From: Lysobacterales bacterium CG_4_10_14_3_um_filter_64_11
GTDB lineage: Bacteria > Pseudomonadota > Gammaproteobacteria > Xanthomonadales > Xanthomonadaceae
NCBI GenBank assembly: GCA_002782905.1
Contig: PFJA01000217.1
Location: forward strand, 1 to 11,545
Length of the DNA stretch: 11,545 nt
Direction: 5' to 3'
How positions within the stretch are numbered: position 1 is the first letter of the stretch; every line of letters begins with the position of its first letter. The position numbers and the translations under genes are program-made. Under the pieces are notes generated by a model. That model ran no database searches. It saw only the letters and a program-made list of their open reading frames with translations, and had not been told where the DNA came from. Shown one piece after another: positions 1 through 5,450 of this stretch.

Positions 1-1
1 G

Positions 2-724
2 AAACCCGGGACCCCGCACCCGTTCAACCGCAATCTGGCCGATTCGGGTTCGATCCTGATCGGTGCCGGTGCGCCGCCGCCGGGTAGCCATGGCCGCAAC
101 CATGGCCCGGATCGCTCGCGTCTGGATTTCTCCAACTTCGGTTCATCGATCGATGCCCAGGGCTGGGGACGCGAAGTCACCAGTTGTGGTTACGGCGATC
201 TGCAGGGCGGCGCCAACGAGAATCTGTGGTACACCGATCAGTTCAGCGGCACGTCGAGCGCTTCGCCGATCGTGGTCGGTGCAGTCGCCTGCGTGCAGGG
301 CGCCCTGCGTGCCCGCCAGCGCCCGCTGCTGAGCCCGGCCCGTGCCCGTGCGTTGTTGCGCGCCACCGGTTCGCCGCAAACCGATGCGCCGGGCCGTCCG
401 CGTGCGCAGCGGGTCGGCAATCGGCCGAACCTGCGCCAGTTGATCGCGTCGGCGCTGCAACAACGTGAATGGCTCGGCGTGCAGTTCACCGGCACGTTGC
501 CAGCCAACGCCACCCGCCGCTGGTTTACCCACAGTTGGCCGGAGCACCTGCATGTGCTGTGGAACGTGGTGCCGCTGTCGCCACGGGCCGGTGCGCCGCA
601 GATCGACTTCAATGTGCGGGTCGAACGCGCGTCGGATCGTTTCATCACCTACTGGATCGACATCAGCAACCTCACCAACGCGGAAGTGCAGATTGAAGCG
701 CGCTACGCAGTGTTGGGTTGGTAG
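2..724 (+). CDS. Subtilisin-like (S8) serine protease, C-terminal part
   Basis: The reading frame is open from the left edge, so the start codon and the N-terminal Asp and His of the catalytic triad lie outside the window. The serine motif FSGTSSASPIVVGA is complete, with the nucleophile Ser encoded at 254-256. Before it come the segments SILIGAGAPPPG, LDFSNFGSSIDAQGWG and SCGYGD, which are typical of the last third of an S8 catalytic domain. After the catalytic domain comes an Arg/Ala-rich helical stretch ending near NLRQLIASAL. A separate C-terminal module of about 85 residues follows, rich in Trp and beta-forming residues (FTGTLPANATRRWFTHSW, then VERASDRFITYWIDISNLTN, ending AVLGW). Such tails are often substrate-binding or targeting domains; here that is inference. 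It is probably cotranscribed with the small gene 14 bp downstream. The S8 assignment is firm; the substrate is unknown. Confidence 0.93.
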   Translation, partial: KPGTPHPFNRNLADSGSILIGAGAPPPGSHGRNHGPDRSRLDFSNFGSSIDAQGWGREVTSCGYGDLQGGANENLWYTDQFSGTSSASPIVVGAVACVQGALRARQRPLLSPARARALLRATGSPQTDAPGRPRAQRVGNRPNLRQLIASALQQREWLGVQFTGTLPANATRRWFTHSWPEHLHVLWNVVPLSPRAGAPQIDFNVRVERASDRFITYWIDISNLTNAEVQIEARYAVLGW

Positions 725-726
725 TC

Positions 727-733
727 GGAGGAG
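727..733 (+). promoter_or_regulatory. Ribosome binding site of the 84-aa gene
   Basis: GGAGGAG lies 5 nt before the ATG at 739. This strong Shine-Dalgarno sequence decides the start against an upstream GTG/ATG-like start at 718 that overlaps the protease stop codon. Confidence 0.8.
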
Positions 734-738
734 CAGAC

Positions 739-993
739 ATGAAAATCATCATTGAAACCAGTGAATCGGAGCGCGTGGCGCTGCAGCCGCAAGAGCCGAA
801 CCTGCTGCGTCAGGCAGCGTCAGGCAGCATCGCCGACCTCGTTGCCGTGGATGCCGGCCCGCCGAGCGAATCCTTGCTGCAATCGCTTGGCGGCCGTTCC
901 GACGCGCAGGCAGTGGCGATGGATGGCGCCGGCGAGGAAGGCTACCAGTCGATGGTCATGGCGGGCACTGATGCGTCGTTCTCGCGGCATTGA
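739..993 (+). CDS. Small unrecognised protein (84 aa) paired with S8 protease
   Basis: I do not recognise a family. The 84-residue product begins MKIIIETSESERVALQPQ and has no Cys, no signal peptide and no membrane segment. It is acidic and rich in Ala, Gly, Ser and Asp. The middle carries DAGPPSESLLQSLGG at residues 38-52. The LGG could be a double-glycine-type cleavage site, but position -4 is Ser rather than a hydrophobic residue, so the match is imperfect. The 32 residues after it contain MDGAGEEGYQ and end DASFSRH. The gene starts 14 bp after the protease stop with a strong Shine-Dalgarno sequence and ends just before a terminator, so it is very likely expressed as the second gene of a protease operon. 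It could be a protease substrate, propeptide-like inhibitor, adaptor or peptide precursor; the sequence does not decide. Confidence 0.75.
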   Translation: MKIIIETSESERVALQPQEPNLLRQAASGSIADLVAVDAGPPSESLLQSLGGRSDAQAVAMDGAGEEGYQSMVMAGTDASFSRH

Positions 994-1017
994 CCACGGT
1001 GGTTGAGTGATCGGGGA

Positions 1018-1054
1018 CGCCGGGCCCAGACAGGGGTGGGCCCGGCGAGTTTTT
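1018..1054 (+). terminator. Rho-independent terminator of the protease operon
   Basis: A perfect 11-bp stem, CGCCGGGCCCA (1018-1028) with TGGGCCCGGCG (1037-1047), encloses an 8-nt loop and is followed by AG and TTTTT (1050-1054). The T run lies only on the plus-strand exit side, so it terminates the rightward transcript and not rnt. Confidence 0.9.
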
Positions 1055-1099
1055 GCGTGCTCGCCGTTGCCATGCCCACGCGGCGGCGCGAGCGTGTGC

Positions 1100-1735
1100 T
1101 TATGGCTGGGTAGCGTGCTGCGACATTTGCTGCCAGCGATTGATGACCTGGCAAAACAACTGCGCGGTGCGTTCGGTGTCGTAAACCGCTGAATGTGCCT
1201 CGCTGTCGTTCCACGCCAGGCCAGCAGCGATCACCGCTTTGCTCAGCACCGTCTGGCCAAAGGCCATGCCGGCCAGCGACACCGTATCGAACGTGCTGAA
1301 TGGGTGAAACGGGTTGCGTTTGTAGCCGCTGCGGCGCACGGCGGCATTGACAAAGCCCAGATCGAATGCCGCATTGTGGCCAACCAGGATGGCGCGTTGG
1401 CAACCGTGCCGGCGTGCGGCGGCGCGGATCGGCACAAAGATGCGATCCAGTGCCGCGCGTTCGTCCACCGCCGCGCGAAACGGGTGGTCGACCACGATGC
1501 CGGTTACTTCCAGCGAGCGCGGGTCGATCTCGGAGCCGGGAAAGGGTACGACATGGGTCGAGATCAACTCGCCTGGATGCAGGTAGCCTTGCGCGTCGAC
1601 TTCGATCAGTTGTGCGGCAATTTCCAGCAGTGCGTGGCGTTCACATTCAAATCCGCCAGTCTCGACATCGACCACCACCGGTAAATACCCGCGGAAGCGA
1701 TTGCCGAGCCGGCCGGTGGGGGTAGGCGCGTCCAT
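1100..1735 (-). CDS. rnt: Ribonuclease T
   Basis: This 211-residue protein is a DEDDh-family 3'-5' exoribonuclease. RNase T trims the 3' ends of tRNA (end turnover), 5S and 23S rRNA and other small RNAs, and acts as a homodimer in the cytoplasm. All five catalytic residues sit at the same numbers as in the E. coli enzyme: Asp23 and Glu25 in VVDVETGGF, Asp125 in GHNAAFD, His181 and Asp186 in EAHSAVYDTE. The length is close to the usual 215 or so. I chose the ATG at 1735 because the protein then begins MDAPTPTGRLGNRFRGYLPV as expected; an open frame continues to 1930 but overlaps the doxX-like gene. It lies 37 bp downstream of that gene on the same strand with no convincing terminator between, so read-through from the hvf operon is possible. 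Confidence 0.96.
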   Translation of the reverse strand: MDAPTPTGRLGNRFRGYLPVVVDVETGGFECERHALLEIAAQLIEVDAQGYLHPGELISTHVVPFPGSEIDPRSLEVTGIVVDHPFRAAVDERAALDRIFVPIRAAARRHGCQRAILVGHNAAFDLGFVNAAVRRSGYKRNPFHPFSTFDTVSLAGMAFGQTVLSKAVIAAGLAWNDSEAHSAVYDTERTAQLFCQVINRWQQMSQHATQP

Positions 1736-1772
1736 GCGCCACAGGATAGCAGTCAGCGGCCGGCGCCGACTG

Positions 1773-2444
1773 TCAAATACGCACGACGCGCGCGGCAACC
1801 GCCAGCACCACGCCGAGGCCGGCCAGCGCCAAGCCGAGGGTTGGCAGCAGCATGGCGATCGGCAGACCCAATCCCAGCAGGGCAATGCCCCACGCCAGCA
1901 GGTCGCTGCGATTGCCGGCGTGGCCGGCACCGGCGGCTCGCACCAGCAGGGCGTCGATGCTGAGTTTGCCCGGGCCGTTCAGGATCAGCGGCAGCAACAT
2001 GATCATGAACAACAATGGCAGCTTGAAGTTGCCGAAATCGCCCTTGGCGGTGATGGCGTAGCCTTGCCACAGTTCACCCAGGCCATGCCACGCGTTGGGC
2101 CAGTGCACGGCGGCGGTGGCGACCACGGTGACAATGAACAGCGAGAAGGCGGTAAAGCGGGTAAACAGGCCCAGCAGCAGCAGCACCGCGAAAATCAGCT
2201 CGCTCCAGGTTGCCAGAAACCAGTTGGCATCGACCGGGATCAGGTTGAAGGGCCACGGAAACCCGACTTGCCAACTGGCCCACGGCACATCGGCAAACCA
2301 GTTCTGGCCGTTGAGTTTTTCCATGCCCGATTCCCAGAACTCCCAGGCGAGGATCGCACGCAAGCCCAGCGGCGCGAGCCATTCGCCGACTCCGTTCAGG
2401 CGTTCACGCACGCTCTGTGCGAGCTCTATCACTGTCGCTTTCAT
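1773..2444 (-). CDS. DoxX-family membrane protein of the hvf/gig operon
   Basis: This 223-residue membrane protein begins MKATVIELAQSVRERL. It has the DoxX-type first helix region (LGLRAILAWEFWESGMEKL), then hydrophobic segments ELIFAVLLLLGLFTRFTAFSLF, FIVTVVATAAVHW, KLPLLFMIMLLPLILNGPG and a C-terminal hydrophobic hairpin from about residue 185. The family is poorly defined biochemically. In gold/copper-induced gig operons and Haemophilus-type hvf operons a DoxX protein is the usual last member beside the precursor, DUF692 and DUF2063 genes, and a membrane redox or export role has been proposed. The ATG at 2444 has AAGGAG 5 nt upstream, and the gap to the HvfC stop is only 2 nt (TGACGATG), indicating translational coupling. 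The family is firm; the specific role is inference. Confidence 0.9.
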   Translation of the reverse strand: MKATVIELAQSVRERLNGVGEWLAPLGLRAILAWEFWESGMEKLNGQNWFADVPWASWQVGFPWPFNLIPVDANWFLATWSELIFAVLLLLGLFTRFTAFSLFIVTVVATAAVHWPNAWHGLGELWQGYAITAKGDFGNFKLPLLFMIMLLPLILNGPGKLSIDALLVRAAGAGHAGNRSDLLAWGIALLGLGLPIAMLLPTLGLALAGLGVVLAVAARVVRI

Positions 2445-2446
2445 CG

Positions 2447-3223
2447 TCACTCCTTGGCTTGCGGGCGGGTGCCCAGAATTGCGCCGCCACTGTGTAGTTG
2501 CGACAACATGTGTAAACCTTGTTCGGTAAAGGCGGCCGCGTCCGGGGCACCGGCTTCCAGCGCCAGTGCGGCCAGATGTTGGCGCCCGCTTTGCTCGGGG
2601 AACTCGCCCAGCCGTTGCAGCAGACGGAACGTCAGTGCGTTGATCTGGCTGAAGTGTACCCGTTGATCGCTGCCGCGACGCACCAACAGGAAGGTGGGCT
2701 GCGCGGGCGGCTGCGCGGGCAGGTGGCCTGGGCCCAACTGGTGCACCGGCCACACGTACGCCAGCGCCCACGCCAACGGCGACGGCACCGGAATGCCGGT
2801 GCCCAGATCGCCCTCCGGATCATGCGCCAGGTCGGCGATGCGGACATCCTCGATTTCCAGTGCCAGCTCGACCCATTCGTAATGCGCCAGCTCAAGCAGC
2901 CACGGCGGATCGCCGGCAGCCGCCTGCTGGCGGGTTTCCAGAAAGCGCAGGAACTCGCGGCCAATCTCGGGGAACAACGGAGTCTTGCTGCGGTGATCGC
3001 GCAAAAAGGCGCGGATCAGGGTGTGCCACTGGGTATCGTCGAGGATGCGGCGGATGACCGGAAAGTTGTTGGCCAGCAGGTCTTCGAGGTTGTTGTAAAA
3101 CAGTTCGCGATAAATCTGCAGGCGGCGATCCTCAATACCCGGCGGTGGCGGATTGTGTTCGGGGTCGCGGATATGCCGGCTCAGGCGGAATTGCTGATCG
3201 TGCAGCGACGATGACTCAACCAT
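2447..3223 (-). CDS. hvfC: HvfC-family RiPP maturation partner (DUF2063)
   Basis: This 258-residue protein has the HvfC/BufC (DUF2063) N-terminal domain at about residues 10-100. The family signature is seen in LQIYRELFYNNLEDLLANNF followed by FPVIRRILDD and FLRDHRSKTPLFPEIGREFLRFL. The remainder contains PPWLLELAHYEWVELALEIED and PTFLLVRRGSDQRVHFSQI. Members of this family pair with a DUF692/MNIO enzyme and are thought to present the precursor peptide to it, as MbnC does for MbnB in methanobactin synthesis. Older annotations call the domain 'putative DNA-binding'; nothing in the sequence requires that. The ATG at 3223 overlaps the end of hvfB by 8 nt (ATGGTTGA), and the frame upstream to 3301 is hvfB coding sequence. 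It is a tightly coupled member of the hvf operon. Confidence 0.9.
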   Translation of the reverse strand: MVESSSLHDQQFRLSRHIRDPEHNPPPPGIEDRRLQIYRELFYNNLEDLLANNFPVIRRILDDTQWHTLIRAFLRDHRSKTPLFPEIGREFLRFLETRQQAAAGDPPWLLELAHYEWVELALEIEDVRIADLAHDPEGDLGTGIPVPSPLAWALAYVWPVHQLGPGHLPAQPPAQPTFLLVRRGSDQRVHFSQINALTFRLLQRLGEFPEQSGRQHLAALALEAGAPDAAAFTEQGLHMLSQLHSGGAILGTRPQAKE

Positions 3224-4070
3224 GTGCGTGTTGCGCCATGGTGGTGGCGCAACGCGCCTGCGCGGCACGAATCTGCGCCAACTCGCCCAGCAGTTGAGCA
3301 AATGGCGGGAAGTTGAAATCGCGCTCCAGCAAGGTCGGTCGGACGCCGTAATGCTGGTAGGCTTGGTCGAGCAGAGCCCATACCGCGTCCTTGACGCTGG
3401 CGCCGTGGGTATCGACTTTCAGATCGGGCGCCTCGTCGTAATGGCCGGCGATGTGGATGTAGGAAATGCGCTCACCCGGCACGTTCGCGAGGAACGCGCT
3501 GGCGTCGTAACCGTGGTTGATGCTGTTGACGTAGATGTTGTTGACGTCGAGCAGCAGATCGCAATCGGCTTCGGCGAGAACGGCATTGATGAAGTCGATT
3601 TCGGCCATCGCCTGATAGGGCGCTGCGTAATACGAAACGTTTTCCACCGCGATGCGCCGGCCGAGGATGTCCTGGGTCTGGCGGATACGGGCAGATACGT
3701 TTTTCACCGCTTCTTCGGTGAACGGGATCGGCATCAGGTCGTACAACTGGCCGTCGTCGCTGCAATAACTCAGGTGCTCGCTGTAGATCGGCACCCGGTG
3801 CTGGTCGAGAAACCGGCGCAGGCGAACGAGAAAGGTCTCGTCCAGCGCCTCGGTGCCGCCCAGTGACAGCGACAGACCGTGGCAGATGAGGGGGGTTTTG
3901 CTGCTGAGCTCGGTCAGCGCATCGCCGAGGCGACCGCCAACGCCAAGCCAGTTTTCCGGCGCGCATTCGAGGAAATCGAAGTCCCCCGGAGCGGCCGACC
4001 GCAGCGGGCCCAGAAGGGCCCGCCGCAAGCCGAGACCGGCTGCGTTTTCAGGCAGGGATTGAATGCCCAT
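3216..4070 (-). CDS. hvfB: HvfB-family MNIO maturase (DUF692)
   Basis: This 284-residue TIM-barrel enzyme belongs to the multinuclear non-heme iron-dependent oxidase (MNIO, DUF692) family. Characterised members (MbnB, HvfB/BufB types) use a di- or tri-iron site and oxygen to rearrange peptide cysteines into oxazolone/thioamide or thiooxazole groups. The expected metal-ligand motifs are present in order: ECAPENW (35-41), HGLSLSLGG (64-72), SEHLSY (97-102), VENVSYY (142-148), DVNNIYVNSINHG (175-187), HIAGHYD (206-212), DTHG (220-223) and ERDFNFP (249-255). Length is normal and nothing essential appears missing. I chose the ATG at 4070, 7 nt after GGTGAG; a GTG at 4082 is possible. It starts 30 bp after hvfA, whose six cysteines are the obvious substrate. 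Confidence 0.95.
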   Translation of the reverse strand: MGIQSLPENAAGLGLRRALLGPLRSAAPGDFDFLECAPENWLGVGGRLGDALTELSSKTPLICHGLSLSLGGTEALDETFLVRLRRFLDQHRVPIYSEHLSYCSDDGQLYDLMPIPFTEEAVKNVSARIRQTQDILGRRIAVENVSYYAAPYQAMAEIDFINAVLAEADCDLLLDVNNIYVNSINHGYDASAFLANVPGERISYIHIAGHYDEAPDLKVDTHGASVKDAVWALLDQAYQHYGVRPTLLERDFNFPPFAQLLGELAQIRAAQARCATTMAQHAHG

Positions 4071-4100
4071 GTGAGAACTCACCGGTCACGTGTGCGCAGC

Positions 4101-4460
4101 TTACTTGTTGCCGCCGCACTTGCCTTCGCCGCACTTGCCTTCCTTGCCCTTGTCGGCGCTGTCGGCTTCAGCAGCGGCCTTGTCGGCGCCGCACTTGCCT
4201 TCGCCGCACTTGCCTTCGGCCTTGGCGGCCTTGCCGGCATCCTCGCCGGCCGCGGCGGCCTTGTCTGCGGCAGCCTTGTCGGCACCGCACTTGCCTTCAC
4301 CGCACTTGCCTTCGGCCTTTTCGGCCTTGGCCGCGTCGTCGCCAGCGGCGGACATGTAGCCGTGCGACAGATCGCTCATCGCAAACGCCGACTGCGACAG
4401 GGCGAAGGTGCTCAGGAATGCAGCGCTGATGGCCAGGGAAACGGGTTTGATCGACTTCAT
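4101..4460 (-). CDS. hvfA: HvfA-family secreted Cys-rich RiPP metallophore precursor
   Basis: This 119-residue precursor starts with a Sec signal peptide (MKSIKPVSLAISAAFLSTFA, then LSQSAFA with likely cleavage after Ala27). A short SDLSHGYMSAAG segment and an Ala/Lys/Glu/Asp-rich low-complexity chain follow. All six cysteines (53, 58, 85, 90, 110, 115) lie in EGKCG motifs, arranged as three EGKCGEGKCG blocks at residues 50-59, 82-91 and 107-116. HvfA-type peptides have EGKC cysteines modified by an HvfB/HvfC pair and bind copper in the periplasm. A signal peptide instead of a removable leader is typical of this class. The ATG at 4460 has GAGGAGAG upstream. The gene sits between an ECF sigma gene and hvfB and is preceded by an ECF-like promoter, so metal-stress induction is likely. 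That modification occurs here is inferred from context. Confidence 0.93.
   Translation of the reverse strand: MKSIKPVSLAISAAFLSTFALSQSAFAMSDLSHGYMSAAGDDAAKAEKAEGKCGEGKCGADKAAADKAAAAGEDAGKAAKAEGKCGEGKCGADKAAAEADSADKGKEGKCGEGKCGGNK
4113..4313 (-). repeat. Three near-identical EGKCGEGKCG-coding repeat blocks
   Basis: Blocks lie at 4113-4142, 4188-4217 and 4284-4313. Each encodes two EGKCG pentapeptides, and the first two in reading order share the longer context AEGKCGEGKCGADKAAA. Spacing is 32 and 25 residues from block start to block start, suggesting duplication of a larger unit and later trimming. Confidence 0.85.
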
Positions 4461-4486
4461 GGGTTTTCTCTCCTCGTCAGAAACAA

Positions 4487-4504
4487 GCGGGCGGTAGTGC
4501 CCGC
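4487..4504 (-). promoter_or_regulatory. Stem-loop at the predicted 5' end of the hvfA transcript
   Basis: A 6-bp GCGGGC/GCCCGC stem with a 6-nt loop lies just downstream of the predicted -10 element, so the leader may begin with it. The ribosome binding site lies beyond it, so it would more likely protect or stabilise the RNA than block translation. Its function is inferred. Confidence 0.4.
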
Positions 4505-4510
4505 GCTCAT

Positions 4511-4540
4511 GTTACGACCACCAGATTGCAATGAAGTTCC
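4511..4540 (-). promoter_or_regulatory. ECF-type (sigma-E-like) promoter of hvfA
   Basis: On the minus strand GGAACTT (4540-4534) is followed after 15 nt by GTCGTAA (4518-4512). This closely resembles the sigma-E/ECF group pattern of GGAACTT with a GTC-type -10. The start of transcription would fall near 4505, about 45 nt before the hvfA ATG. An ECF sigma gene ends immediately upstream. Confidence 0.6.
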
Positions 4541-4576
4541 GTGGTCGCACGTTTGTCGACAACCGCCGATGGGCGG

Positions 4577-5089
4577 TCAGTCCAGGTATTCACGCGCCAG
4601 GACTCGCGCCCGATGCAGGCGCGCTTTCACTGCTTCGCGGGTAAGGCCCAGTTGTTCGGCCAGTTCGGCAATGGTCAATCCTTCCATGTCACGCAGCAAG
4701 AGTATCTGGCGATAGTGAACAGGAAGCGATTCCAGACAATACGACAAATCGCGCACCAAGTCCGGCCGCGCCGGCGCGGGCTGCGGCAATATCTCCAGTG
4801 GTATCGCCTCGCCGGCAAGGTGACGCATGCCGCGTTTCATGCGGTTGCATTCGCGCTTGACGATACGAAACAGCCACGAGTTGAATGCCTCGACCGCGCG
4901 CAGGCGGGTGATGTGATGCGAGGCCGAGAGCAGCGATTCTTGCACCGCATCTTCGATATCGTTGACGATGCAGTGATGTTCGGCATAGCGGCGCAGGTCG
5001 CGCCGGGAACTGGCAAGCACGCGCTCCAGCGCTTCGCGATCGCCGTCGCGTGCGGCCAGGATATCCGGGTTGAGCACAGCCGCTTGCAT
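4577..5089 (-). CDS. ECF RNA polymerase sigma factor
   Basis: This 170-residue protein has the two-domain layout of an extracytoplasmic-function sigma factor. Region 2 covers about residues 10-88 with DIEDAVQESLL and AFNSWLFRIVKRECNRMKR. Region 4 covers about 117-169 with LPVHYRQILLLRDMEGLTI and the helix-turn-helix LAEQLGLTREAVKARLHRAR. The linker is Pro-rich (LEILPQPAPARPD). I chose the ATG at 5089, 8 nt after GAGG; a GTG at 5161 would add 24 residues unlike family N termini. No anti-sigma gene follows; hvfA begins 116 bp downstream behind an ECF-like promoter. The most economical reading is that this factor switches on the hvf operon, but regulation is not shown by sequence alone. Cys40, Cys81 and Cys118 are present, though there is no clear metal-sensing Cys cluster. 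Confidence 0.93.
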   Translation of the reverse strand: MQAAVLNPDILAARDGDREALERVLASSRRDLRRYAEHHCIVNDIEDAVQESLLSASHHITRLRAVEAFNSWLFRIVKRECNRMKRGMRHLAGEAIPLEILPQPAPARPDLVRDLSYCLESLPVHYRQILLLRDMEGLTIAELAEQLGLTREAVKARLHRARVLAREYLD

Positions 5090-5450
5090 GGATTGAACCT
5101 CGTCTTGCGCCAGCCATCGCGGGCCAGCACGTACTGGCCACGCGCTGTGTTTTGCGCTCACCCACCAAGAGCGGTACAGGGGCGCAGACGGTGCGCCGTG
5201 GTGGCTGCTGTATTCAGAACCCGTTCAGCTTTGCGGTCGTCGCGGGAGGCAATGGCCGGCGACGAGTGTGCCCTAACAGAGCTTCGCTTTTTTTCTGTGC
5301 GCAACAGCGTTGCCTGCCGGTGCGAACCAGTGCTTCGGTGGGAGCCGGCCTGCCGGCGAACAATGCCGCGACAAGCTTCGCGCGCAGGCGCGCTTCCACG
5401 AAAGCGGTGAACGTCCCCTGTGGTGCACCCTGTGCGCGATCATGCCCCGT
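5090..5450. other. Intergenic region between porin and sigma gene
   Basis: No coding sequence is supported in these 361 bp. The region holds an inverted REP-like pair (5338-5399) and a lone T7 run (5288-5294) without a real hairpin before it. I see no convincing sigma-70 or ECF promoter for the sigma gene, although one is expected here unless it is read through from the porin. Confidence 0.7.
5338..5399. repeat. Inverted pair of REP-like palindromes (BIME-like)
   Basis: The left unit begins GTGGGAGCCGGCCTGCCGGC and continues GAA. The right unit on the opposite strand begins GTGGAAGCGCGCCTGCGCGC and also continues GAA. Each unit has the REP hallmark of a conserved GTGGxAGC head and an internal GC-rich palindrome. 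They face each other across about 15 bp. Positioned 52 bp after the porin stop, they may also act as a transcript end or RNA stabiliser. Confidence 0.7.

Noticed and set aside
1749..1775. CAGTC...GACTG inverted repeat between the DoxX gene and rnt as a terminator
   Set aside because: The stem has mismatches and no T run follows on the minus strand.
1701..2666. Plus-strand open frame of 321 residues
   Set aside because: Gln/His/Arg-rich translation lying antisense to the DoxX and HvfC genes, with no recognisable domain; a by-product of high GC.
4113..4313. CRISPR-like or satellite repeat
   Set aside because: The repeats stay in frame, encode EGKCG blocks inside hvfA, and lack regular unique spacers.
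3879..4715. Plus-strand open frame across hvfA with repeated hydrophobic units
   Set aside because: The repeats are the antisense of the EGKCG blocks; the minus frame has the signal peptide, ribosome site and family match.
5090..5161. Extended N terminus of the sigma factor from a GTG at 5161
   Set aside because: The added residues do not resemble ECF N termini, and the ATG at 5089 has a GAGG ribosome site.
5288..5294. T7 run as a terminator
   Set aside because: Only a 3-bp stem precedes it on the plus strand and no plus-strand gene ends there.
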